Part shown: in pieces, positions 48,621-61,300 of the stretch | Numbering within the stretch: the stretch's first letter is position 1 | How the letters are laid out: every line of letters starts with the position of its first letter | Assembly (NCBI GenBank): GCA_905331475.1 | Contig: CAJNYU010000030.1 | Coordinates: 578,944-642,943 of the forward strand | From: Rotaria socialis | Lineage: Eukaryota; Rotifera; Eurotatoria; Philodinida; Philodinidae | Reading direction: 5' to 3' | DNA: 64,000 nt | The notes under the pieces: model-generated | Seen by the model: the letters and a program-made list of their open reading frames with translations, nothing else | What the model was told of the DNA's origin: nothing | Database searches by the model: none | Position numbers and translations under genes: made by a program

Positions 48621-51580
48621 AACGTAAAATCTATGCGTTTGAAATGTTGTTTGTAATTTAACTAATGAACATTCTCAGAAAATAAAATAAAAATTCAAAA
48701 CCTGAGTTGAAACCTAATTCCATGTTAAACATCATCATCAGATGTGACTGGATTTGAATCAGATTTTTACTTCTTTTTCTAATCAAAACGGCATCCTGCT
48801 ACAGCTTGTTGATGTATGAAAATGTTCTACTTATAATACTATCTTTTCTACGTAGAGCAATATCAAACTTCGCCAATGTGGCTACGTATAAAATACTAGG
48901 TTTCAATCATAGTTCCTATCCAACATCAAAGACTTACGTAAAGACGTAGAGCACGATATATATATATATATATCCGATGGTAATGATGAGCATCAGTAAT
49001 ATCTTACTTCTTGTACGACTATACAAAAAAACCGCCCGGTTTTAGATAGAGAGCTATATATTTGTCGTCGAAAAAATTATAGACACTGTACTAAATATGA
49101 ATATAATTTCGAAACAAATATCTTCTGAACGACTAAAATTGAACTTGTCAGTTTTGAACACTTTCTTTGTGCAGAAGAAATTCATGGGCCCTAAAAATCT
49201 TTAGTTAATTGTTACAAAATTCAGTAATTTTCCCCTATTACCCTTTATGTACACATTTAGATCAGTGAAATAGTTACTTACGACAGGAATATCATCATTT
49301 TACCTATGTACTAAGTGCTAGTGCATAGAACTCTGTCACAACTGCGAATCTAAGAGAAGAGATTTTTTGATATTCTATTTATCGTTTGATTTAATTTTAA
49401 TTCCTTGCTCTAGGTGCATGTTACCTATTTATTCTACTCTGCTTGTAGAATATTATGATTAATTTTTATTCATGCCTTCAATTTTATGGTCTTAGATTAG
49501 TTTATATTCTATTCATAGATTTATTTTACATATATTAAAAATCCATCATCTGATGGTTAAATTCATGCTATTCTCAGTCATTGCCAGTAGAATGGATCTA
49601 AATATTCAAATAGCTAAATTAATAGGGTTTATTAATTGAGATATTGCACGACTGGTAGATCTAAAAAAAATTTTACTTTACTGTCATTTCAAAATACACC
49701 TCTTTTTAGCTGCGTTTTAATGTTTCAGACCAGTGGCTAATCAACTAGCTTAACTATGTCTCAGACGCAATAGTTTAAACCAAAACTGTATGAATACGTT
49801 GGCTATGAATGGCTCCCATCATCATCAGTGCTTGCATTCCAGAAAATCATTTCTTCATCTACCTGTTTTATAAGAATGAAGCCGTTCTGTATACACTTAT
49901 TATTTAGAAAAAGTGAACGTGCATAAAATAATCGGATTTTCTTTTCATCAAATAGACTTGCAAATTGTTTTTTTTCTCCAATTTCTGTTAAAGATAAGTA
50001 GCATTTTAGTCATCGCAAATGAAGTAAACTGCAGTGAAACATAAGTATTAAAAACAAGTATCATTCGTAAAGGAAAAAAACCAAAACTAGTTCACAAAAT
50101 AGTGAGGCTGAATTTTGACGACATTATCAAATCTCAAAGAAATTCTCACGGAATTGCAATAATATTACTTAGACATGTTTGTTTTACGGCATGTTTTAGG
50201 GTGAGAATGCATGTGAATGAGTTTGTTTTCAACCAATCCATTCAGTCAGCTACACCATCAAAACTATGAATTGCATTGAATCATGTATAATTGACATGTA
50301 TTACTAATATAGAAAAGTGACGAAAAATTAGCTAAATGATGATATTCAACATACAGAAATGAATTGATATGCATTCCCATTTTATTTCAAAAATATTCTT
50401 AAGATTGTAAAACAAAACTGAAGACGCTATTAGATTCTACATACTATGAAACATAATATTTCGTAGGATATGCTTGAAAGCTCATCAGAATCAAATGGAG
50501 AAATTTTCAAATAAATTCGTATCAGTTGAAATTTTACTGCCGATTTTGTTACCACCATTGTTTTTGGTGAAAAATACAAGCACTTGAAGTTTCAGGTCGA
50601 TAACCTTTTCGTTTCATTTAAGTATCACTTTTCAGAAGTTTGGAAGTTTTAAATCTAATTTAAGAGAATGTTTTTTCAGAAAAATCATGTCTTTCTGTTG
50701 ACTTTTAAATTCCACCTATCTAGTGAATGGAAGTAACTCAAATAGGTATTCCATCGATGCAGTACTTTTTTCTTCTTTGACTTGGTTCACAAAACTGTTT
50801 TATCAAAATCTTGAAAACAAAAATTTTAATTCAAAGAGGCATATAATAATTATGTCTACTTCAGTATGATCAATCGTATTTTTTGTTCTACTGTAGTCAG
50901 AAAATTGCACAATATTTCAATATATCTTCTTGACTTTCGAAAGACGTCCAGAATTCTAAATTGAAACGCCATTTATTACTCCTTCGGGTTATTTCTCAAC
51001 TTTATACATTGACTTTTTTCCAGTCTGTTGTGACACAACTACTTGTTTCGTTACTACTTCTTTATCATACACTTACTCACACATTCCTAGAGGTTGCGAT
51101 AGCGTGCAGAATCAGTACTTCGTAAGAACTGCAAATTATTTATTAAAACATAATAAAATTGTTGTTCATAAAACTCATTGTAAACTCTCATTACTAACTG
51201 ACAAATTTTTAAAAATTATGAGATGAAATTCATTGAAAGCATTTTTTTAAAACTTAAATACACTCTAAAAACTCGATGTCTATTTCTTGTTCAGCAATGG
51301 ATTGATGGCGACATCTTTTTCTTAACGTTTTTTATCAATTCTTTCCAAGTTTCTAAATCTTTTCTTGTCATTTCATATTGTTTTTATTTTTTTGATCCGT
51401 TTTTGAAGAATTTTCATAAAGACTAAACAATTAAAGAAAAAATCTTTCTCATTCATGTCTCATGCATGAATCAGAAAAAACATTGCATCAGATTGTTTGA
51501 GTTGTAGGACACAGAGTAGAAACGAGTGATTTACCAAATAATTTAACCATCATTTTATGCTTTTTTTGACAGATTTCATC
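48621..51580. other. Intergenic, 3 kb
   Basis: No gene supported. A TA microsatellite lies at about 48957-48973. An open frame at 51223-51426 is hydrophobic and unsupported. The right end is presumably the ATF4-type promoter. Confidence 0.45.
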
Positions 51581-51595
51581 ATGATTCTAATATAG
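51581..51595 (+). promoter_or_regulatory. Possible first upstream ORF of the ATF4-type gene
   Basis: ATG ATT CTA ATA TAG, a four-codon frame about 85 nt of spliced leader before the second upstream ORF, if the intron at 51669-51730 (GTAACA...TTAG) is removed. It counts only if the transcript begins upstream of it, which cannot be seen here. Confidence 0.35.
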
Positions 51596-51738
51596 CAACA
51601 TTGCGACCTTTGTAGGCGCTTTAGCTTAGGCTAGCAAGCACGCTCTTCACGTGCCCATTACAAACAAGGTAACAACAATAGAATTAACTTGAATTTAATT
51701 TTTGACAAATTAATTTCCTTATTTCTTAGCTCTTAACC

Positions 51739-51882
51739 ATGGAAATCAAAATGGCGTTCGCCAAGAACTTTCTCTTGATACCTCTCCTAAAACTTAATAA
51801 AAAAGACGAAAACCATGCTATTCGAACAATACCATCCCCAAGATCTGTTGACGCCATCGGTCAACAACGATGGCGTTCCTAA
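51739..51882 (+). promoter_or_regulatory. Overlapping upstream ORF of the ATF4-type gene
   Basis: An ATG in a good context (AACCATGG) opens a 47-codon frame that runs past the main ATG at 51815 in another frame and stops at 51882, so 68 nt overlap. A second in-frame ATG follows at 51751. In vertebrate ATF4, an inhibitory second upstream ORF overlaps the main start out of frame in the same way and is bypassed when eIF2 is phosphorylated. The layout here predicts the same delayed-reinitiation control. This is inference from structure. Confidence 0.65.
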
Positions 51883-52607
51883 ATTAGATTCTAGTTTAAC
51901 ATCACTTGATTTTTATTTACTTGATGACATCGATCTATATCTTAATTCTGTTTCATCCATAAAGGCAACGAATAATGATTTAATTAACGATAGTATACAT
52001 GATATTAGCCAACATCCAGAAGACTTTTTCTTTGACATTGATTTTGATAATTTAAATACTTTTAATGAAAAATCAGGTATGAAAAAAAGCTAATAGTTTC
52101 ATTTAATTTATGAAATTTTTCTGGATTTGAATAGATGCTTTTGCTGAATCAGTACCAATAGAAGAAATCGATATTGAAAAATGGATAAGTCAAGCGTCCT
52201 TTCCGTCTCCTCCAATGGATACAAACACTTCTCCATCATCAAATGCTGACGATGCATCATCGATACTTTCATGGATTGGTGATGAATCTCCAGTTAACAC
52301 AGATATGATTGTACCACCATCACCATCTTTGTCATCCACAGATTCATCTTCAATGCCATCAACAAAAAAACAGAAACTTACAACTACGGAACGAAAATTA
52401 CGAAAAAAGGATCAAAATAAATCAGCAGCAGAAAAATATCGAATTAAAAAAAAATCTGAACGTCATGAATTACTTGATCGACAATCAAAATTGAAGGACA
52501 TAAATCTTGAATTAAAATTAGAATTGGAAAATTTAACATACCGTGTTGAACAATTTAAACAGTTATTTGCCAATCTATCTGAAATAAATCCGTCAATATC
52601 AATTTAA
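51815..52607 (+). CDS. ATF4: ATF4/ATF5-type bZIP transcription factor
   Basis: Stress-response activator that forms bZIP dimers. Exons 51815-52076 and 52135-52607 total 735 nt, 244 residues, with a 58-bp intron. The N-terminal half is acidic (DIDLYLNS, EDFFFDIDFDNL) like an activation domain. A Ser/Pro-rich centre (PPSPSLSSTDSSS) could hold a phosphodegron. The basic region near residue 185 is RKLRKKDQNKSAAEKYRIKK, which matches the ATF4 class (NK.AA.RYR.KK), followed by a zipper (LLDRQSKLKDINLELKLELE). One change from the family: Glu where ATF4 has Thr/Arg before KYR. The upstream ORF arrangement supports the ATF4 call over other bZIPs. The 5' leader carries a CACGTG box at 51647. Confidence 0.85.
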
Positions 52608-53615
52608 ATAAATATTTTTTCTTTAATGTTCACTAATATGATCATTACTATCGTTCTTTATTTCTTATTCGTATATATATACATAGAAGTCTCTTGTTCG
52701 TACTTTTGTTTTCTTTTTGTGCTGTTCATCCATTTACTCAATAAATACTTTGACTTGTGTATGCGAGAAAAAAAACAATTGTAGTGCGTTGATGAAATGA
52801 GATAATGAATCGGGCGATATCATAGACTCAGAAACTACTAAAAAATCAGAGCATCCGCCAAACACAAAGATCCAGAAACCAGATTTTCCCATCGTATATG
52901 AAGGTTTCAAGAATGATTTTATACGATCATGCAAATAATTATAAGAAAACTTGGTCATCTTCGATCTTTTTTCACTAAATTACATTTAATATACATAAGG
53001 TTCTCGAAGTATTTTATTCTTTTCTTTGTATTGAAAATTTTGTCATCTATGATGCTTTGAGCTGCTCTGTTGATTAAATGTATAAGACTGATTGTTTTTC
53101 TTTTTATAGATCGTCGAGAACTGTTTTGAGTCTAACGTAAGGATCCGTTAAACAAAAAAATTGCTTTTCTATAGTGAAACTGCTTTCAATTCATGCCCAC
53201 TATTACGTATATGCAACCTATGCTTAATTACAAAAAGCAGTATGCTATTCATTGAACCATGAAAACTTTTCTTATGCAAACATTACATTTTATCAGTATT
53301 TTATATATCAATTACATGCGACCAAGACGAAAGATATTTGTATACCTATTTTACAAAAAAGATACAGTCTCTAATATTTTATGAATATACTGTAAAATCA
53401 AGCAAGCAGTGGAGAACATCATGTAAAATTAAGGATGTAAGAGAACAGCGAAGAAGAAAATTATTTCTGTACAGGAGGAGACCTCCATATGTGAAAATAA
53501 TAGACGACAATGTTGTTCTGCTTAGAGCACGACGATAAAAATGAATTCGATCTTCACTTTTGGACTTGATTGATTCTGCATCGCAATCATAAAAGAACGA
53601 AAAGACACAAATAAA
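52608..53615. other. Spacer, 1 kb
   Basis: 3' flank of the ATF4-type gene and 5' flank of the small membrane protein. Two contradictory open frames near 53338-53624 overlap on opposite strands; the plus one is Arg-rich (REQRRRKLFLYRRRPP). Neither is called. Confidence 0.45.
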
Positions 53616-54379
53616 ATGCAACAACCATCGAATAGGATATTAAGTGTTGCTGTACTAGGGGTTGTTTTGGCGGTTTATTTATTGAGAAAGTGTAAGTATA
53701 TTATCTTAGTATTGTTTAAAAATTTTCTTCGCTTCTATTATTGATGTATTTCATGCAACACTCAACAGTACCTCTAGTTTGAAAAGAGTAGTGATGATCA
53801 ACTTTAGCATTCTTCTTTCGTGCAGCTTTCGTAATTCTAACAGTTTCATAACAACCTTCTTGATAGCAGTTAGCATTGCTCTATTTAACAAACATTAACA
53901 AAATAAGAAAACGTCTCGACTAACATTGAGATTGTACAAAACCTACGATTTATGAAGGCTTCTCTCTTTCTATACATTAAAAAAATAGAATTCATCGAAA
54001 GAAAGCAATGAATCTAAGTTTCACCATGGTATTGTTTACGATCTGGCTAAACTATGTAGTACTTTTTCTTTTCTTAATTTTAGCTAAGGAAAACAAAATT
54101 GATAATGAAGAAGCGTCAGTATCTCTGTGTCAAGTACATGCTCAATTGGATGAATTTGATAGATTTGATGATCAAACACTGCTTTCAGTATTAGCTGCTC
54201 TTAAATCACACGATTTTCATATTGGTCAACCTGTCTGGGGACCATCAAATAATATTCTTTATCTATGCGAACATCAACTCAAAGCAGGCCTGAAACACTC
54301 CATAATCGATCAAGAATTAAAAACTGTTCTAAAAAATCATGGCGAATCTAGAAAACATCTTGCCTGGACGTGTGTTTGA
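53616..54379 (+). CDS. Small single-pass membrane protein, unrecognised
   Basis: Exons 53616-53691 and 54084-54379 total 372 nt, 123 residues, joined by a 392-bp GTAAGT-AG intron. The N terminus MQQPSNRILSVAVLGVVLAV is a short tail plus a membrane anchor (about residues 8-22) followed by RK, so it is either a signal anchor or a signal peptide. The rest is soluble and charged, with cysteines in SLCQVHAQLDEFDRFDDQ, ILYLCEHQLKAG and the last residues WTCV. An alternative start at 54008 (MNLSFTMVLF) would give a different hydrophobic leader directly joined to the second exon; splicing is preferred because the donor is strong. No family recognised. Confidence 0.55.
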
Positions 54380-55321
54380 CTATTGGAATAGTTATTTAAC
54401 TTAGACTGTCTTCGAGAGATGAAATAAAAGCATCTGGGCAATAGAAAATTAGTTGTTGGATTACTTTCGACTAAATGAATCAACTTTAATTTTGTTTGAA
54501 TTATTTTAATTCAAGTAGCTACTACTCAATATATTATTGTGAAATGATAAAGAAATTTACATTTTTTTTAATTTTAAACGAGTTAAAGATTTTTGAATTT
54601 GGATATAGAAAAAAATTCTTCTAGTTTATTGAATGTTGTAAACAAATCAGAGTAGTTAGATACGATATAAATAAAATATTAGATGACAATATGGTAAAAA
54701 ATCAATTGTGTAACAATAACAGATTTGTGATATATATATATATACACTAAACTATTTCAAACGCTCATTTAAAATATTCGTTTGATCTTTGTATTGAATA
54801 TTCAAATTATGTAATTTTCTTGATCGTGTTTTTTGGTTTTTCAAACGGATCAAACAGGTATGTTTGATATAATATTGTTATAGGAGAAAATAAAATGGCC
54901 TTTCTTGTTTCCCCGTATTTTGGTTTTCCCATCATTGAAAATCGATCTACTATATGAATGAGATTAATGTAACTTTCATGTAGTCTTAATATTTCATCAT
55001 AATTTTACTAATTATCACGTATAGATAAGCATTTGTTCAAACTTGCCGCTGTTAAAACGCAGCACACCAAACTTAATTTTGTTAGTCAATCTATTTTGAT
55101 AAGTTCATTTTCTATAGGTCATTTTATAAGATCATATTATAAATCAACGAAACAAAAAAAAACATCAGAGTAAGAAATAAAGCAAGCGAAAAACAAATTT
55201 AATTGTCAACTATCATTTGTTGTTGTCTGGTCAAATATAAACACAAAGAAAAAAAGAAAGAAAGAAAAAAAAAACGATTAAAACAAAGGCAAAAACAAAA
55301 ATACAGTCTTAAGTTTTATTC
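54380..55321. other. Spacer between convergent genes
   Basis: It lies between two gene ends, so it holds both 3' UTRs. Simple repeats occur: TA at about 54731-54744 and GAAA at about 55253-55268. No gene. Confidence 0.5.
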
Positions 55322-58300
55322 TTAAAAACGTGTTTCAGCCGTAACACTTTCATTATCATCATAGATATATATGTCTTCTGATGGCGTTTCGACACTAACG
55401 CATGGTGTATAATAGGATGCTTGTTGTTGACTTTTTCTATTACGACTTACGAATTCATTTAATTTTGTGCGTGCTTGCCAAAGCATAGAATTTTCTGATA
55501 TGTTATCTTCATCATCAGATTCCATTTGTCGTTGTTGTTCGTGTTTCCATTTTTGAATATTACTCAGATGATGATCTGCTGTTTGATAATGTTGACGATC
55601 TTGTGAATAGGCACGTTTATTATGTTGAGAATTCAAAGGATGTATATGTGTTATTGTATTACCACCAGGATTAAGTGAGTTATTGCTTGTTGAAGATGAA
55701 CGAAAACGACGAGAATAATGACGTTGTACAGGCAAATTTCGAGGTATATTTGAATCATAGAATGATTTACTCATTGCTGAACAGTTGCCACCAAAATCAG
55801 GAGTTTCTAAATAAAGAAATAAAAAGATGATGCTATCGAATGTTTAATTTATATACATGTATATATATATATATTGACGCTCATCCATGCTAGTACTGTC
55901 TATGCTCATGGCAGATTGAAAAACGAAGAGTCAATATTAAATTCGAGACTCAATTTCTTCGATATGTGATTATGATGTTTTGAAAAAGAAAACTAGATGA
56001 CATTGAATGTTCGTTTATGAGAGAATAAACTTCGAAATGATAAGAAAAAGATTGATTTGAATCTTGATGGCGACTTGAAGCGAAGAGATTATACACATCC
56101 GCATTCATTGTTCTTGGTGTTATTTACTCATGACTAGGTATTTTATTATGTTAGAAATCAAATTTGATGGGTCATGGTTAAATTTTTCTTTAATACAATA
56201 TGTTTATTGATTCAAAGCAAGCCTAAGTTAATATCCATCTAGTGTCGAATATGAATCAATAGAGAAAGATACAAGATCTTTATTGTTCTGTTTTTTAGCA
56301 GATAAATGATCATGCAGGACTGAAATTTCAAGCTTCTTAGCTTCTAAATTATTGTTCAAATATCGTAGTTCAATAATAAATTTGAATTAATCCTACCATT
56401 TGTTGCTCTTGAATAAAGTTTTTTCTTTTTTAAACTTTCTAGTACTTTATTCATCATTTCTTGTCGTTGATCGCATTCATCAACTGATCTTTGTTCTTTA
56501 GCTAATAATGGTCGATCAAATTTTTGTTCGTTGTTTGTTGCAATTAGTTGAGTGCAAGTTGTTGTTGGAAAACTGGATATAGGTCGTTGAATAACCATTT
56601 TTGTTTCAAAAAATTTTTTTAACGATTTAACTGAATGTAAATGATTCATTATTATTCTTTCTGTATTATCTTCATTATCAATAGATGTTATTTGTTTGTG
56701 AACAGTAAATATTGTGCTTGCAGTTGGTGAATGATCGTTTACATTAGTAATTGTTGTTGTTGGAAGTAAGAATGATTTTAGGAATGGAGGTGCATTTGGT
56801 ACCGTTTGAATTGTATCAGGTGAAACATCATAAGTATCAAATAGATTCGATGATGTTTCTGGATTTGTTGTAGTCGTGAATGACTCTGGTGGTGGTGGTG
56901 GAGAGAAACGCTGAGTAATATGTTCTTCTATAGAAATAAATTAAGAAGAAAAAAAGCAAGTTTATCTTTTGAGCAAATATCAAGAAAAGGTACAAGAAAA
57001 AACATTATGCTTCTATACAGTATGTTAATTATCAACTGGATTAGTCAAGCTCAAAAATGATTTATTCGACTGAAAGATGATATTTCTTCTTTTCACTAAA
57101 TTTGTCTTTCTACTCGTATTATATAGTTCAAAGCAATATAATAAACGTGTAAGTAGTAAATTGAGAGCTTGCAGCTTCTTGCTCATAGTAACGAAACAAG
57201 TCTAGCTTATATTAGACATGTTGTGATAAAAACTGAATACAACAGTCATCATGTGTTCAACTTAAAATTTTAGGAAGAAGTCAATATTAGACATTTGTCA
57301 TCTTATAGGCATGTAGAATAGTGTCCAAAGACCTACTGTAGATCTAATAAATTGACTATTCTATTAAAAGCTCAACTATAGTATGATAGAGATTTCATAT
57401 TTAACGTATTTTGACTTAGTAGAGATAGACACTCAATGATACATGCGTGAGTTCTATATTTTAGCTTCAAAGATAAGCTGTATTGATAAATTATTTCCAA
57501 AAACATTTATAAATATCTAACCTTGAAATGACACACGTTTTGCTGCATTTTTCCATTTTTGTTGATTTGAATTTCTTAATTCATCAATGATTAAACCACT
57601 TAATTGTAAATCATCATCATCATCATCTTCTTCACTTTTTGTGAGTAAAATATCATCCATGCTCATGTGTTCATCTTTTTGTTTATTTTGTGAATTCTCT
57701 TCTGATTCATGCGTATCATGCATTGCCGTTAAACTTTCAAGAGTTTGTTCATCAACAAAACCAGAATCGTATGTTGACAATTGTACTGATTGTGAACAAC
57801 GAAAAAATGATTGATTATCAGTTATTCTTTTATCTGTTGATTTCAGTAATAATTTCGGATCAAGTGCTTGAAATTCTGTTTGACAAAAGCCAACTGTCAA
57901 TGGGCTATGTGTAGTTGGTTTGAATGTACTAATAGATGGTTTTGTAGAAAATGGACCTGTATTTGTATTTGGTTGCATATAATTTCGATGAGAATACTAA
58001 AAACATAACAAATACAAGTATTAGTAGTAGTTCAATCTATTATTATATTTTACTTCATTATAAGATTGAATTGAATAATGTGGGTTATAAAGCGAATCAC
58101 CACCATCTGTTATTGTAGCAGCATCATCATCTTGTCTTATCATAGTCGGTACACTCACAACAACTGGCCCGCCAGCATCAATTTCATTGCCTAAACTTCT
58201 ATCTGTTTCATGATCAATTAAAGATGAATCTCTCATAGGATTTCCTGGCGTTGTCGAATAGCTTGAATCGTCTCCACCAATTCCAATACGCTTATAATAA

Positions 58301-61300
58301 TCATCATTTTGTTGTTGTTGTTGTTCAGTATGAATTAATGCTTGAACAGTTCTTATCATCTAAAATTGAGAACAATCAAATAAAATCTAATATATTAAAT
58401 ACTAATTTTCATTTACTTGTTGTTGTTGTCCCTGTGAGGATAAATCATGTTTACGTTCAGATTTTATTATTGCTTGTTGCTGCTGCTGCTGTTGTAGTAG
58501 TTTATTTGAATTATTGACTGCTGCTGCTGCAGCTGAACCTCGAATCAGCATATCAGATAAACTTAATTCTGACGATTCGTAATCATCTGCTTCTGGTACT
58601 GGTGAAAGAGTAGCAGCTAAAAAGAAATCAAATTATTCATAGTGTTTGCTTTTTTTTGGCAAATTGTATCCAAAAATCTACATACTATCCATAAGAAGAG
58701 GAAATTTGAATGTTTGTTGTTGCATTTGATGTGTTTTCGGTGTTATTGGTGGTTGTGGATTATGATGATGATGATGATTATCTTTCTTATCGAAATGACG
58801 AATAAAACGAAAACGGGATCGAAAACTAGCAAGAAAAACAGCAATAGTTCAGGTTTTCATTAATATTAAAATTATCAATCAAAATTATCGAAATTCGAAT
58901 AGAATTCAATAAATACATGCAAATCTCTTTATATTGACATGGAACTAATGGGTATGGAAACGAGAAATAAGAATATTATGCTGTTTGCAAAAATATTGAG
59001 CTTTATTAAGAATGATTAATTCTTATTTAATTATATTTAGTAATAACACCTTAGGTTAGTCTTTAATCATCACTTTCGAAAGCAAAACTAATACGTTTCG
59101 AACAAAAAGCACGTAGCTGTTATTTACAAAAAAGAGATGCGTCGATTGAGGGACATAGGTCATCTATTATGTCACTTCTCAACTATGTCTTGATGAATCA
59201 TGATTGTTATGTTGATTGATAACTCAAATAAATAATATATAAATTTTAAGATGGGTAACCTTTTTGCAAGTGGTGTCTTGGTACAGTGTTTGAATATTTG
59301 GCTACCAAACCATTGACGTCCTTCTATTTTAGCCCATGCTCCATTATTATCAATCATATAACCACCTTGATCTTTTTCGTCCCATATAACGATTTCACCT
59401 ATGAATATATATTTTTTTTTCAAATGACTTTCATTTTTTGCTCTAAACTTTTTCTACTTACCAACAGCTGGTAATATGTCATTATTATTATTATTACTAT
59501 TAGGCGTATTAATTAAACCGTTGCTTGGATCAGTGAATATTGGACTACGTAAATGTGCATTTCCTCCATGTTTTCTATTATCCAATGTCGATGGCATTGA
59601 AGTACTAAGTAAATGTCGACCTTGTACTCGATGGCGATGTCTAAAAATTATTCTTTTAGTTTTTGTTTTCGTTTTGGTTAACAAATCTGGATTCACTTAC
59701 CGCCGAACAGCAAAAAGAATTATATTAATAATTGCCAGTAAGATGACAAAAAGAATCGACACAGCAACAATAGTCATATCAGTTTTACTTAACCATCCAT
59801 AATCTGTAGAATGTTTATTTCTCTGTTCAATAACACGACGAATCATATTATGAACATTGGAAGATGTTGTTTGTTCTAAATAAAAATTTATATTTCATTT
59901 TATTACAAATATGGTTAGAAATATAAAAATTATTAGTATTTCTTTCGAAAATTTCTACCCGGTTTATTTGATGAACAATTGCAAATAGGACATAATGTAC
60001 GTCGATCTAAATATCTCATGATCAATACCTAATATGATCATATACATCATAGCTATACATTATAAGACTTAGATCAACAAACAGAAAAATGTACGCCTCA
60101 ATCAAAGTGTCAATAGGATTGTTTAATCAAATAATTTATTGTATAGTTTTCTTTTTTTAGATAAAATCATTCTTACCATTGGTTTGAACGGCAACAGCAT
60201 TTCTTTCACTAACACCAGGGTGTGGTTGTGCATGATGTCGTTTTGATGGTGGTGTATTAACAGTTATAACTTTCCATCTAGAATTTGTTAGTGGATAATC
60301 TACTGGTGAATAATGTTGCACAGGTAAAACAGATGCCAATGTACTTGTTCGCACTGTTGATTTGATGATTCCTTGAAGTTTACTATCAGTAACATAATCA
60401 AACCAATCTTTATATTCATCGTCGAAATCATTCGATGCATACTTCTTATTTGTATCTAAATCTTTTTCAGGCCAGCGAAACCAATCAACAGTTGTCTTAT
60501 GTTGAGTCGTACGAGTTACTTTACTTGATTTTTCCATTAAACGAATAGTACTTTTTGTAGTCAACATCATTGTAGTAGCTGTAATAGGAGTAATAGTACT
60601 AGTACTAGTTATAGTAGTAGTAGCGGTATCAGTACTTGTACTGATAATAGAAGAATTAGTGGAGGTGATCGAAATAGTACTAGGAGTAGTAATCGTATTA
60701 GTGGAGGTGATCGAAGTAGTACTAGGAGTAGTAATCGTATTAGTGAGAGTAGTAGATGTCTTTTGTGTTGAAAGAGTGAATTGTGTTGCTGCTGTTAGCG
60801 GTTGTGTATTATAGTAATTTTTTTCCGATGTTGATAGAGTTTTCTTTGTATGCCATTGCCACTGCCACCAATCAAATGGACCTGCTGGTGAATACCAAGG
60901 AGTTGGGAATGGTACAGTACCTGCAGCAGTGGAAGATAATGATGGTGTTTGTGTAGAAGATATAATGATAGGCTTGGTTGTGGTTGTTATTGTTGTCGTC
61001 GTGTATGATAGATAACTGTTCGAACTATGATATACCCATGGTTGATGAGTAAATAATAAACGTTGATGAGCAGTAGGGGTTTTAGCTGTCGATGTGGAAA
61101 TTGTTGTTATGGTAGTTGTTGTTGAAATAGCAGTAGTAGTTTGTTCCAGTGTTATTGTAGAAATATTTGTTGGTTCTAAAGTTGAAATATTTATTTTTAT
61201 TTCAATTAAAATAGAATCTTCGTTATTTACGTTTCTTTGTATCTGTTGCATATGTTGCATTTTGTATACTTGTTATATTTGCTAGATTTGTTATATTTGT

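Noticed and set aside
48957..48973. TA run as a possible mobile-element target
   Set aside because: It is an ordinary TA microsatellite, common in this window.
53338..53624. Arg-rich plus-strand frame overlapping a minus-strand frame
   Set aside because: No conserved motif, no exon structure, and the two frames exclude each other.
58251..58863. Hydrophobic plus-strand frames
   Set aside because: They are antisense shadows of Gln- and His-coding exons in the lectin-CUB gene.
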